DNA of 64,000 nt from an uncultured Aquimarina sp. (GTDB taxonomy: Bacteria > Bacteroidota > Bacteroidia > Flavobacteriales > Flavobacteriaceae). Location: the NCBI GenBank assembly GCA_947500505.1, contig CANMSL010000003.1, forward strand, positions 487,576 through 551,575, written 5' to 3'. Position numbers and translations under genes: made by a program. The notes under the pieces are model-generated. The model made no database searches. It was not told the origin of the DNA and worked only from the letters and a program-made list of their open reading frames with translations. Shown here one piece after another: positions 30,937 through 40,138 of this stretch; the first letter of the stretch is position 1, and every line of letters starts with the position of its first letter.

Positions 30937-31016
30937 AAAATTGTGTTGTTTATCGATATAAATTATCTCTTCATCTAAAAGATTCTAAAACATTTTTATA
31001 CATAACTATTTGATTG

Positions 31017-31024
31017 TAAATTTG
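31017..31024 (+). promoter_or_regulatory. Candidate -7 element TAAATTTG
   Basis: TAnnTTTG match about 40 nt upstream of the ATG at 31065. Confidence 0.45.
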
Positions 31025-31064
31025 GTACAAATCAAGAAGAAAATTCATTAAGCCCCAAAAAATT

Positions 31065-31409
31065 ATGAAAACTATTATTCTTTCGATTATCATCTTACTT
31101 TCTTTTTCTAATGTAAATGCTCAAGAAATTTCTTCTGCCAAAGTTACATCAATAGAAGTTCCAGAAACTAAAAGAACCAAAATTGATTTTTACGAAACTT
31201 TGATTGCGGTTAACAATTTTGATATTAAAATTAAAAAGAGTGAGACCGTTGTTGCTATGGAAACGAAAACAGATTTTTATGAGGCTTTAATGATTAAAAA
31301 TGGTTTTGTTATCGATAATGACAAAAAAACCAGACTAGTAAACACTGACAAGAAAGAAAAAGATACTATTATACCTGATACTACACAAATTACCGGATTA
31401 TTGCCATAA
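31065..31409 (+). CDS. Small secreted protein with internal duplication, unknown family
   Basis: Signal peptide (SFSNVNAQ); repeats TKIDFYETLIAVNNFDI and TKTDFYEALMIKNGFVI. Confidence 0.75.
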   Translation: MKTIILSIIILLSFSNVNAQEISSAKVTSIEVPETKRTKIDFYETLIAVNNFDIKIKKSETVVAMETKTDFYEALMIKNGFVIDNDKKTRLVNTDKKEKDTIIPDTTQITGLLP

Positions 31410-31435
31410 TTTTCTGAGTATATCACATTCAGAAC

Positions 31436-31472
31436 ACCGCTATTTCTATGCTTGAAAGTAGCGGTTTTTTTT
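31436..31472 (+). terminator. Rho-independent terminator
   Basis: ACCGCTATTTC...GAAAGTAGCGGT followed by a T tract. Confidence 0.85.
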
Positions 31473-31503
31473 GTGGTTTACTTAAAATTCATAACTTTAG
31501 ATT

Positions 31504-32325
31504 ATGGAAATTCAAGAAACCGCTTTTATAATTTCTACGTATAGATCTTATCACGAAGATATTAGCAAAGATACGTATGCCAGACTATGGAATAATCCGA
31601 AAACAGATGCCTTACTCCCTGATATTTTAAAAAACGTGTCAGAACATGAAGCAATCTTACATTCTCTTAGAAACAGATTCTTTTATGAAAAAATGGGTGC
31701 TTTTTTTGAAAAATACAATGGAGGTACTTTAATCAACTTTGGCGCTGGTTTTAGTATGTATCAATTTTCATTAAATCAAAATGTTCTAACTATAGAAATT
31801 GATAAGCAGGATATCATAACCTATAAAAAGGAAAAAATTAATCACTGGATGAAACAAGGTGATTTGCCCAATAGAAGCATTGAATATACAAGTCTCGATT
31901 TCAATATTTTTTCTGAAGATAGAATGGTCGATATTATAAAGCCATTAATAAAGAAAGCTCCTGTTTTTATTTTGCTGGAAGGTGTATTGTTTTTTTTATC
32001 TTCTGAAATGAGGGATAAACTTTTTAGGGTGTTCAGGCGGCTTCAGAATAATGGAGACGTCATAGGTAGTGTTTCCTATTTACCTGAAGCTCAAGAAACT
32101 GAAGTGTATCATCGTTTACTAGATTATTTTGATAAACATAATGATACAAATGATTCATTTATGCATCAAACTACTCCGATATCTTTCTATCAAAATCTAG
32201 AGGGATATAAAATGATAAATAAAATAGATGAATTTGAACTATCAAAAATTTATGCTCCAAAACTAAATATTAAGAACAAGGGCCAAATTCTTAACGAACA
32301 TCTTTATCTATTGGAAAGAAACTAA
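31504..32325 (+). CDS. Class I SAM methyltransferase, LCM/PPM1-like family
   Basis: TLINFGAGFSMYQF, VLTIEIDKQDII, PVFILLEGVLFFLSSEMRDKLF. Confidence 0.8.
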   Translation: MEIQETAFIISTYRSYHEDISKDTYARLWNNPKTDALLPDILKNVSEHEAILHSLRNRFFYEKMGAFFEKYNGGTLINFGAGFSMYQFSLNQNVLTIEIDKQDIITYKKEKINHWMKQGDLPNRSIEYTSLDFNIFSEDRMVDIIKPLIKKAPVFILLEGVLFFLSSEMRDKLFRVFRRLQNNGDVIGSVSYLPEAQETEVYHRLLDYFDKHNDTNDSFMHQTTPISFYQNLEGYKMINKIDEFELSKIYAPKLNIKNKGQILNEHLYLLERN

Positions 32326-32537
32326 TTAGCAGTCAATAAGATTCCACAAATTCCTAACCCAATTACAAGGTAAACACCGGCAAGAATAAAAAAAACCTTT
32401 CCTGCTTTACGGTTTTTGGCTCTAAAGAGAATCAAGCCAATAAGCCCGAGAAATATGGGTGGGCCTAATAAAATTAACAAAATGAAATATACTATCCCAT
32501 CCAGATTAGGCTCAAATGCAATTAAATTAAGTTTCAT
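32322..32537 (-). CDS. Small two-TM membrane protein, unknown function
   Basis: 71 aa; start overlaps the stop of the radical SAM gene by 4 bp. Confidence 0.75.
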   Translation of the reverse strand: MKLNLIAFEPNLDGIVYFILLILLGPPIFLGLIGLILFRAKNRKAGKVFFILAGVYLVIGLGICGILLTAN

Positions 32538-33928
32538 ATAGTCTCCTTTCTTAATTGTTCAAGATACTCCTTTTTGTCATCTCTATAGAATAGATTCATA
32601 GTCTCAAAAGGAATAATTTTATAATCCTTATTCACTATGTGTACACAGGATTTTTTAATAGCCCTTACATCAAAATTATAAGCGTCAACAAATTGCATAA
32701 TAATAATTCTAAATAGATTATCGTATCCCAAATCCGGTGCATCAATCTCCGGTAAACAGCACATAATAGATTTCAGATTCTCTGAAGCTACATCCACAGA
32801 GTTTCCGGTACTAAATAATTCGAGCATTTTACCGTGTAATTCGGTATCTTGTTCATAGACGATAGTATTCTTACCATTATCTAACAAATCAGCCGGATTA
32901 ATATAGCGTGTTAAAGGAACAATGCCATCCTCGTTCTTTAATGCATATCCCATTACCAAAGCATCCGGATTACAAGGCACAGGAATCAAGTCATCTGATT
33001 CAAAAACAGGAAACTGTTCTAGTATTTCCCTTCTTACTTCTGTTAAAGTAATTCGATTTGTCTGTGTATCAAAATCTTCCAATCGACCGGCAATCTGAGT
33101 AGGCTGTAACGTTACTCCTCTTACACTTTTCTGTTGCGTAGCAAATGATATAATATCACCTATTTCTGAATCATTTAACCCTTTTTCGACGGTAACTACC
33201 AAAGTGGTGGAAAGATTAAAATGGTTTAAGTTTTCTACAGCTTTCTTTCGGATTCCCGTAAGGTCTTCTCCTCTCAGTTTTTCCAAAACCTTAGCTTTGA
33301 GAGAATCAAACTGTAGATAAATCTCAAAATCTGGCATGTAACCGGCCAGTCGTTCGGCAAACCCTATGTCCTTCGCAATTCTGACTCCATTAGTATTTAC
33401 CATTAAATGTCGGATAGGCAATTGTTTTGCGTAATCAAGTATCTCAAAAAATTGAGGATGTATCGTGGGCTCACCTCCACTTATCTGAACAACATCGGGT
33501 TCTTTTTCATTTTCGACAATAGTGTCCAGCATTTTTTTAATTTCATCCAGTGTTCTATGTCTTCCGTAATGCGGTGATGAAGACGCATAACAGGTAGGGC
33601 ATGTTAAATTACATCTATCCGTAACTTCAATAATTGATAAACAAGAATGTTGCTCGTGATCAGGGCATAACCCACAATCATATGGACATCCGTAATCAGT
33701 TGCTGTATTAAATTTATAAGGAAACTCTGAAGGTTTATTGTAGTTTCTAATGTTCTTATAATACTCAATATCATCCGCTATAAGCACTTTTGATCTTCCA
33801 TGTTCTAGACAGCGCTTCAACATAAAGACTTTATCATCTTCAAAAACGATTTTGGCATCAATCCTTTTAAGACAGACAGGACATAAACTTAAAGTAAAAT
33901 CGTAATAGGTATAGTTTCTAGTTGGCAT
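32534..33928 (-). CDS. Radical SAM protein, COG1964/tetraether-synthase-like
   Basis: N-terminal CPVC...KRCLEHG; CPYDCGLCPDHEQHSCL; DRCNLTCPTCYASS (CX3CX2C); QISGGEPTIHPQF. Confidence 0.88.
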   Translation of the reverse strand: MPTRNYTYYDFTLSLCPVCLKRIDAKIVFEDDKVFMLKRCLEHGRSKVLIADDIEYYKNIRNYNKPSEFPYKFNTATDYGCPYDCGLCPDHEQHSCLSIIEVTDRCNLTCPTCYASSSPHYGRHRTLDEIKKMLDTIVENEKEPDVVQISGGEPTIHPQFFEILDYAKQLPIRHLMVNTNGVRIAKDIGFAERLAGYMPDFEIYLQFDSLKAKVLEKLRGEDLTGIRKKAVENLNHFNLSTTLVVTVEKGLNDSEIGDIISFATQQKSVRGVTLQPTQIAGRLEDFDTQTNRITLTEVRREILEQFPVFESDDLIPVPCNPDALVMGYALKNEDGIVPLTRYINPADLLDNGKNTIVYEQDTELHGKMLELFSTGNSVDVASENLKSIMCCLPEIDAPDLGYDNLFRIIIMQFVDAYNFDVRAIKKSCVHIVNKDYKIIPFETMNLFYRDDKKEYLEQLRKETI

Positions 33929-34661
33929 AGAAGAATTTTCGGATCGTTTTATGATAATATATCAAGCATAAGATACATAAATATTGAATACTACTAAGTT
34001 CTAATATCAAGAAAGTGTTCGGTTTTAGAAACTCTATAAAAAAACGAAACAGGAAATAACACATCATAAAGTACTTAAAAAGCATCCCCGATTCTGCATT
34101 GCGTTTCTTTTGAAATTGTTTTAAAACAATCCATAAGAGTATCAAAAAAATCACTTCAAAAAGTGCAATTGGATATCTTAGCAAACCATCTCCTAAATCC
34201 ATTCCTAAAAAAGAAGTTGTTTCTTTTCCGAAGGTAAACTCATTCATCCCTGCTAAAAAACAACCGATTCTTCCTACTATTATTCCTAATATAATAGGAT
34301 ATGTAAATAAGTCGCCTGAAGATTCTTTTTCACCAATCATTTTTTTAATAAATTCTACACCAAGCAGACCTCCAAACAATCCTCCCATTATTGTTTTGGC
34401 ACTCAATAATTGCACTATATATTCTGCGCTCAGTGGCAAAACTGAAGGGCTTTCTAAAAACCCTATCACTCTCGATCCCAAAAAGGCCCCAAAGACTGCA
34501 CCGATAATAATTGACAACCTATTTGAAGAAGATATTGGATCCGATACTTTTTTTTTTAGATATAAGTAATATCGAAATCCTATAAAAAAAGCTGCATACT
34601 CTAAAACTAAATGGATATTCACTCTAACACCAAAAACAACAGGCTCAAAAGGAATATCCAT
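33918..34661 (-). CDS. Prolipoprotein diacylglyceryl transferase (Lgt) family protein, probable paralogue
   Basis: Polytopic; AKTIMGGLFGGLLGVE, GRIGCFLAGMNEFTFG, MDLGDGLLRYPIALFEV. Confidence 0.82.
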   Translation of the reverse strand: MDIPFEPVVFGVRVNIHLVLEYAAFFIGFRYYLYLKKKVSDPISSSNRLSIIIGAVFGAFLGSRVIGFLESPSVLPLSAEYIVQLLSAKTIMGGLFGGLLGVEFIKKMIGEKESSGDLFTYPIILGIIVGRIGCFLAGMNEFTFGKETTSFLGMDLGDGLLRYPIALFEVIFLILLWIVLKQFQKKRNAESGMLFKYFMMCYFLFRFFIEFLKPNTFLILELSSIQYLCILCLIYYHKTIRKFFYAN

Positions 34662-34703
34662 TTAATGACAACTTCGATTTAGATACCGAAATATACGTTT
34701 TAT

Positions 34704-36551
34704 TTATTTCATTGCCTTAGCCATCACGTGATATCTTGGATCATCAATATCGTGTTCTATAACATTAGCTAATCTGGGAGAAGCTTTAATCATTAACGCC
34801 TGGCATTCTTCGCTTAAATGCTTTACCCGAACATTCTTACCGGCTTCTTCATATTTACCGACTAAATTAAAAATAGCTTCCAATGCAGAATGATCACTGA
34901 CACGTGATTCTATAAAATCAATCTCTACATTTTCTGGATCGTTTGCGACATCAAATTTAGAGTTGAAAGCCTGGATACTTCCAAAAAATAATGGCCCCCA
35001 TATTTCATAAACTTTCGTTCCATCTTCTTTAATATGTTTTCTTGCACGGATTTTTTTGGCATTTATCCAAGCAAAAGCCAATGCAGACATAATTACACCG
35101 GCGATTACTGCTACTGCCAAATCGAAGAAAACGGTTAACAATGAAACAGAAATCAACACTATTGCATCGGTTAACGGAATTTTATTCAATATTCTAAAAC
35201 TAGACCAGGCAAAAGTACCAATCACTACCATAAACATTACTCCTACCAAGGCCGCAATAGGTACTTGTTCAATTAATCCAGACGCAAATAATATAAACAT
35301 CAACAAAGTTACGGCAGCTACAATTCCAGACAATCGGGTACGTCCACCACCTTTGATATTGATAATTGATTGCCCGATCATAGCACAACCACCCATTCCA
35401 CCAAAAAGACCAGTGACGATATTTGCACCTCCTTGCGCAAGACATTCTCTGTTCGAATTACCTCTGGTTTCTGTCAATTCATCAATAAGATTTAAGGTCA
35501 TCAATGATTCGATAAGTCCTATTGCCGCTAATATAACAGCGTACGGTCCAATGAAATATAATGTTTCGAGAGTCATTGGGATTTTATTAAAAATATCAAA
35601 CTGGAATTGAGGCAAACCTCCTTTAAGGCCTTCTCCTCCTCCATCTCTGATAAAACTACCTACTGTAGCGACATCTAATTTACCCAATATCACTATTGCA
35701 GAAACTACAACTATCCCAATTAAGGCTTCAGGTAGTTTTGACGTTGCTTTTAATTTAGGCAGTCCCCACATAATAAACATAGTCAAAAGAACAAGTCCAA
35801 ACATTAGCAACAGTTGGTCTGCAGGAATCCATTTCTTGACCTTTCCTTCTTTCTTTATGGTATAAACCCCGTCTTTTTCGATATTAAAAAGTACTTCTTT
35901 TGTGTTAATATCAAAAACCTGCTTATCATCAACGATATATTTAGTTTCTTTAGTTTCAAAGTCTTCAAACCTGTTACTATTACCGTAAATGTATAAGGGT
36001 TTTTTGGTTGTAAGATCATAAATTAAATCACCTTTAATATCATATTGCTTTAATAAAGAAGATGTTTTATACTTATCCGCTCCAAACACGTCCTTTACCC
36101 CTTCTTTAAACATTCCTAATTGAGAGAGAAAAATTACAATTGCCAAACCATTCACAAATCCCATCATTACCGGATGCGGTATAAGGCGTACAAATTTGCC
36201 AAGCTTAAAAACACCGGCTAACATCTGGATAAAACCCATCAAAATAACTGTTGCAAACAAGTAATATAATCCAAGTTGTTCTCCTGTAGCGCCTTTTGCA
36301 TTCCCTTCTGCAACCAGAGTAACCATAACCACTGCCAATGCTCCGGTAGCTCCCGAAATCATTCCAGGACGCCCACCAAAAATAGAAGTGATCAATCCAA
36401 TCATAAAGGCTGCATATAATCCTACTAAAGGATCTACTCCTGCTACAAATGCAAAAGCAACCGCTTCAGGAACCAAGGCTAGAGCAACGGTTAAACCAGA
36501 AAGAATATCATTTTTGGCATTTGCCACTCTTTTTCTTACAAACTCAGTCAT
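34704..36551 (-). CDS. SulP family inorganic anion transporter with STAS domain
   Basis: LSGLTVALALVPEAVAFAFVAGVDPLVGLYAAF, GGMGGCAMIGQSIINIKGGGRTRLSG; C-terminal STAS-like region; ATG 36551 preferred. Confidence 0.95.
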   Translation of the reverse strand: MTEFVRKRVANAKNDILSGLTVALALVPEAVAFAFVAGVDPLVGLYAAFMIGLITSIFGGRPGMISGATGALAVVMVTLVAEGNAKGATGEQLGLYYLFATVILMGFIQMLAGVFKLGKFVRLIPHPVMMGFVNGLAIVIFLSQLGMFKEGVKDVFGADKYKTSSLLKQYDIKGDLIYDLTTKKPLYIYGNSNRFEDFETKETKYIVDDKQVFDINTKEVLFNIEKDGVYTIKKEGKVKKWIPADQLLLMFGLVLLTMFIMWGLPKLKATSKLPEALIGIVVVSAIVILGKLDVATVGSFIRDGGGEGLKGGLPQFQFDIFNKIPMTLETLYFIGPYAVILAAIGLIESLMTLNLIDELTETRGNSNRECLAQGGANIVTGLFGGMGGCAMIGQSIINIKGGGRTRLSGIVAAVTLLMFILFASGLIEQVPIAALVGVMFMVVIGTFAWSSFRILNKIPLTDAIVLISVSLLTVFFDLAVAVIAGVIMSALAFAWINAKKIRARKHIKEDGTKVYEIWGPLFFGSIQAFNSKFDVANDPENVEIDFIESRVSDHSALEAIFNLVGKYEEAGKNVRVKHLSEECQALMIKASPRLANVIEHDIDDPRYHVMAKAMK

Positions 36552-36703
36552 AATCAGTCTATTTTGAGGGTGCAAAAATACAGTTATTTTATGTCCTGAC
36601 AAGTAAATTCAATTGCTATTCTAAACATCATATACAACTAAAACGTTATAGAATATCCAAAAATCGTAAATCTTAGTATATTTATCCCTTACACATATCA
36701 TCT

Positions 36704-38449
36704 ATGCGAATTATACTACTCACTATCGGCTTACTAACGTTTATTTCTTGTGATACTTCGAAAAAGAAACATTTAGAAAATACTGATTTCACCACAATTT
36801 TCGAAAAAAGTGGTGGTACTGAAACACCAACTTATACGGAAGTGATTACTTATTATCAGAATCTCTCAGAAGTATATCCGGAAATCAATATTCGAAAAAT
36901 AGGAATGACAGATAGTGGTCATCCTCTGCACATGATTACCTTAAATCTGGATGCAGCGTTTGATTTCGAAAAATTAAGAAAAACCAAACGCATTCTATTA
37001 ATTAATAATGGAATTCATCCAGGAGAAAGTGATGGTATTGATGCTACAATGCTACTTTTTAGAGATATTGCAAAAGGAATTATTGAAGCTCCAAAAAATA
37101 CAGTATTGGTAACAATCCCAATTTACAACATTGGTGGTGCGTTAAATCGTAATACCGGAACTCGTACTAATCAAAATGGTCCTAAAGAATATGGTTTTAG
37201 AGGAAATGCCAGAAATTATGATCTTAATCGGGATTTTATAAAAAATGACACCAAAAATGCACAAACGTTTACGAAGATTTTCCATTTAGTACAACCTGAT
37301 GTGTTTATCGACAATCATGTAAGCAATGGTGCTGATTATCAATATACGCTAACACACTTATTCACTCAACATAATAAACTGAATGGTGCTCTTGGTGATT
37401 TTTTACATAACGAAATGCATCCACAACTAGAAGCTTCCCTTACCTCAAAAAACTGGGATATCACACCTTATGTAAATGTTTGGGGAACCACTCCAGATAA
37501 AGGATGGACACAATTTATGGATTCTCCCAGATATTCCACAGGATACACCACTTTATGGAACACTATAGGAATGATGGTGGAAACTCATATGCTAAAACCC
37601 TACAAACCACGAGTAGAAGGTACCTATGAATTAATGAAATCAATGATTGATATTATTGAAAAAAATGGTAAAAAAATCAGATCACTTCGTGAGCAGGCTT
37701 TTAGGGATTTACCAAATCAAAAAACGTATCCTGTAAACTGGAAAGTAGATACAACCAAGGCAACGACAATTATTTTTAAGGGGTACGAAGGTGAATATTT
37801 AGATAGTGAAATTACAGGAGAAAAACGACTAAAATACGATCAGAACAAGCCTTATTCTAAGAAAGTTAGCTATCAAAACTATTTCTCTTCAACTACTGAA
37901 ATAAGCGTACCTGAAGCTTATGTTATTCCCAAAGGATGGTGGAATGTGATCGATAAATTAGATCTCAATCAAATATCTTATAAGACCTTAAAGAAAGATT
38001 CTACGATATCGGTAGAGGTGTATCATATCAGCGATTACAAAAGCCGAAAAATGCCTTATGAAGGTCATTATTTGCATTATTTAACGGCGGTTGATAAAAG
38101 CACAGAAACGCTAACCTTTCAAAAAGGTGATATCATCATTCCGACTGCTCAAAAAGGATTTCGGTACTTATTGGAAACATTAGAACCTGAAGCTCCTGAT
38201 TCGTTTTTCAATTGGAATTTCTTTGATACTATTTTGCAACAAAAGGAAGGGTTTTCTCCATATGTCTGGGAAGATAGAGCTGCAGAGCTATTGGAGAATA
38301 ACAAAAAACTAAAACAGAAATTCGAAGAAAAGAAAAAAGATACCGCCTTTGCTAAGGATTGGTATACTCAACTAGATTGGATTCATAAACAATCTGATAA
38401 CTATGAGAAAGCCCATATGAGATATCCGGTTTATCGAATTCTGAGATAA
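36704..38449 (+). CDS. M14 family zinc carboxypeptidase-like protein, lipoprotein signal
   Basis: FISCDTSKK lipobox; LLINNGIHPGESDGIDATMLLFRD; NARNYDLNRDFIK; VFIDNHVSNG. Confidence 0.92.
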   Translation: MRIILLTIGLLTFISCDTSKKKHLENTDFTTIFEKSGGTETPTYTEVITYYQNLSEVYPEINIRKIGMTDSGHPLHMITLNLDAAFDFEKLRKTKRILLINNGIHPGESDGIDATMLLFRDIAKGIIEAPKNTVLVTIPIYNIGGALNRNTGTRTNQNGPKEYGFRGNARNYDLNRDFIKNDTKNAQTFTKIFHLVQPDVFIDNHVSNGADYQYTLTHLFTQHNKLNGALGDFLHNEMHPQLEASLTSKNWDITPYVNVWGTTPDKGWTQFMDSPRYSTGYTTLWNTIGMMVETHMLKPYKPRVEGTYELMKSMIDIIEKNGKKIRSLREQAFRDLPNQKTYPVNWKVDTTKATTIIFKGYEGEYLDSEITGEKRLKYDQNKPYSKKVSYQNYFSSTTEISVPEAYVIPKGWWNVIDKLDLNQISYKTLKKDSTISVEVYHISDYKSRKMPYEGHYLHYLTAVDKSTETLTFQKGDIIIPTAQKGFRYLLETLEPEAPDSFFNWNFFDTILQQKEGFSPYVWEDRAAELLENNKKLKQKFEEKKKDTAFAKDWYTQLDWIHKQSDNYEKAHMRYPVYRILR

Positions 38450-38460
38450 GTGTTAGTAAT

Positions 38461-39075
38461 TTACGATAAGTAATCATGTGAAAAAAGCTTTTTTATATTC
38501 GCATAAGAGTTCGTTAGTGCTTCTTTAGCTTTCTTTCTATTTTTCCACTTCACTTTGGTGATTCCCTCATTTTTCTGAGGCACTAGTACCCCATCAAAAT
38601 CAGTTTTCATCTCAAACCAATAGGTTACCTTTAATCGAAATTCTCCATTTCTTTTAAATACATGATATGTTTTGTATAGAAATTTAGTAATTTCTAATCC
38701 GGAAACACCGGTCTCTTCCTCCACTTCACGAATTGCAGCTGTTTCTAAATGTTCCTTTTTTTCGACTTTCCCTTTTGGCAGATCCCACTTCCCATTACGC
38801 TTAATAAATAAAATTTCATTAGCTGTGTTATACACTTTTCCTCCTCCCGCTACCACTACAGGTAATTTAGCAAACAAATGTTCTATAAGCTTATCTTCAG
38901 TTTTGTGATAAAAATGATATTTAGCTTCTTTCCCCTCATCCTCTTTTCTCAAAATATCCCTGATTATTTTAGGAAATTCTACTTCTTTAATATGAATCCT
39001 TTCATAATCCTTAATTTCCTTTTTTGTCGATAGAATAATGGGCGTATTATTCACAAAAACTTTATACATTTGCAA
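38461..39075 (-). CDS. NUDIX hydrolase
   Basis: GKVEKKEHLETAAIREVEEETGV Nudix box; ATG at 39069 also possible. Confidence 0.95.
   Translation of the reverse strand: MQMYKVFVNNTPIILSTKKEIKDYERIHIKEVEFPKIIRDILRKEDEGKEAKYHFYHKTEDKLIEHLFAKLPVVVAGGGKVYNTANEILFIKRNGKWDLPKGKVEKKEHLETAAIREVEEETGVSGLEITKFLYKTYHVFKRNGEFRLKVTYWFEMKTDFDGVLVPQKNEGITKVKWKNRKKAKEALTNSYANIKKLFSHDYLS
39065..39072 (+). promoter_or_regulatory. Candidate -7 element TACATTTG of pyrE
   Basis: TAnnTTTG six nt before the pyrE ATG. Confidence 0.5.
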
Positions 39076-39077
39076 CT

Positions 39078-39719
39078 ATGATTTTTGATAAAAATACAGC
39101 AAAAAAAACTGCTGAGTTATTGTTGCAAATTAATGCAATTAAATTACAACCACAAGAACCTTTTACTTGGGCTTCAGGATGGAAATCTCCTATCTACTGC
39201 GATAACCGTGTAACGCTATCATATCCGGTTATTCGTAATTTTTTAAGAGAAAACCTGGCTAAATTTATCGAAGAAAAATATGGTAAACCCGACGTAATAG
39301 CTGGTGTAGCCACTGGTGCCATAGGTATTGGAATGCTTGTTGCAGAGCAATTAAACCTTCCATTTATCTATGTTCGTCCGGAAGCGAAGAAACATGGAAG
39401 AAAGAACCAAATAGAAGGGATTGTACCGTCTGGAAAAAATGTGGTGGTGGTAGAAGACCTTATTAGTACTGGAAAAAGCAGCCTTAATGCGGCAAAAGCA
39501 TTAAAAGAAGCAAATGCAAATGTAAAAGGCATGGTTGCAATTTTCAATTATGGATTTGACATAGCTTCAGAAAACTTTGAAGAAGCGGCACTATCTTTGC
39601 ACACCTTAAGCAATTATGAAAATCTTCTGGAACAAGCTTTAGATACTAATTACATTACAGAAGAACAACAAAAAACACTACAAAGCTGGAGAACAAACCC
39701 AGCAGAGTGGAATCAATAA
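39078..39719 (+). CDS. pyrE: Orotate phosphoribosyltransferase
   Basis: FTWASGWKSPIYCDNR, VVVVEDLISTGKSSLNA. Confidence 0.97.
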   Translation: MIFDKNTAKKTAELLLQINAIKLQPQEPFTWASGWKSPIYCDNRVTLSYPVIRNFLRENLAKFIEEKYGKPDVIAGVATGAIGIGMLVAEQLNLPFIYVRPEAKKHGRKNQIEGIVPSGKNVVVVEDLISTGKSSLNAAKALKEANANVKGMVAIFNYGFDIASENFEEAALSLHTLSNYENLLEQALDTNYITEEQQKTLQSWRTNPAEWNQ

Positions 39720-39732
39720 ATTTTTAACCTCA

Positions 39733-40125
39733 ATGAATTTAGAAAGTCCTACAGTTACTGTAGAAAAAACTCAACAAGAAGTATTTGAATTTTTAACTAA
39801 AGTTGAAAACTTCGAACAATTAATGCCGGAAAGCAAACAAAAATTTGAAAAATTAAGTGACTCTAGATTTCTTTTTCAATTAAAAGGAATGCCGGAAATC
39901 GTCTTAGAACAAAAGGGAAGCACCGAATATTCGACTGTAATTCTTGGTGCAGCTAGTGATAAACTACCTTTTACCCTTACCGCAAACATTGTGGATATCG
40001 ATAATGGTAAAAGTACTACTCAACTTATTTTTGAAGGTCAGTTTAATGCTATGATGGGTATGATGATCAAAAACCCTATCCAAAACTTTATTAATACACT
40101 TAGCGAGAATATTAGCAAACTTTAG
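39733..40125 (+). CDS. SRPBCC-like protein downstream of pyrE
   Basis: Small START/SRPBCC-like sequence (VEKTQQEVFEFLTKVENFEQLMPE); 13 bp after pyrE. Confidence 0.75.
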   Translation: MNLESPTVTVEKTQQEVFEFLTKVENFEQLMPESKQKFEKLSDSRFLFQLKGMPEIVLEQKGSTEYSTVILGAASDKLPFTLTANIVDIDNGKSTTQLIFEGQFNAMMGMMIKNPIQNFINTLSENISKL

Positions 40126-40138
40126 TGTTTTTTTAGTG

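Noticed and set aside
35056-35610. 184-aa plus-strand ORF
   Set aside because: Antisense to the SulP gene; Ile/Asn/Thr/Pro-rich shadow ORF.
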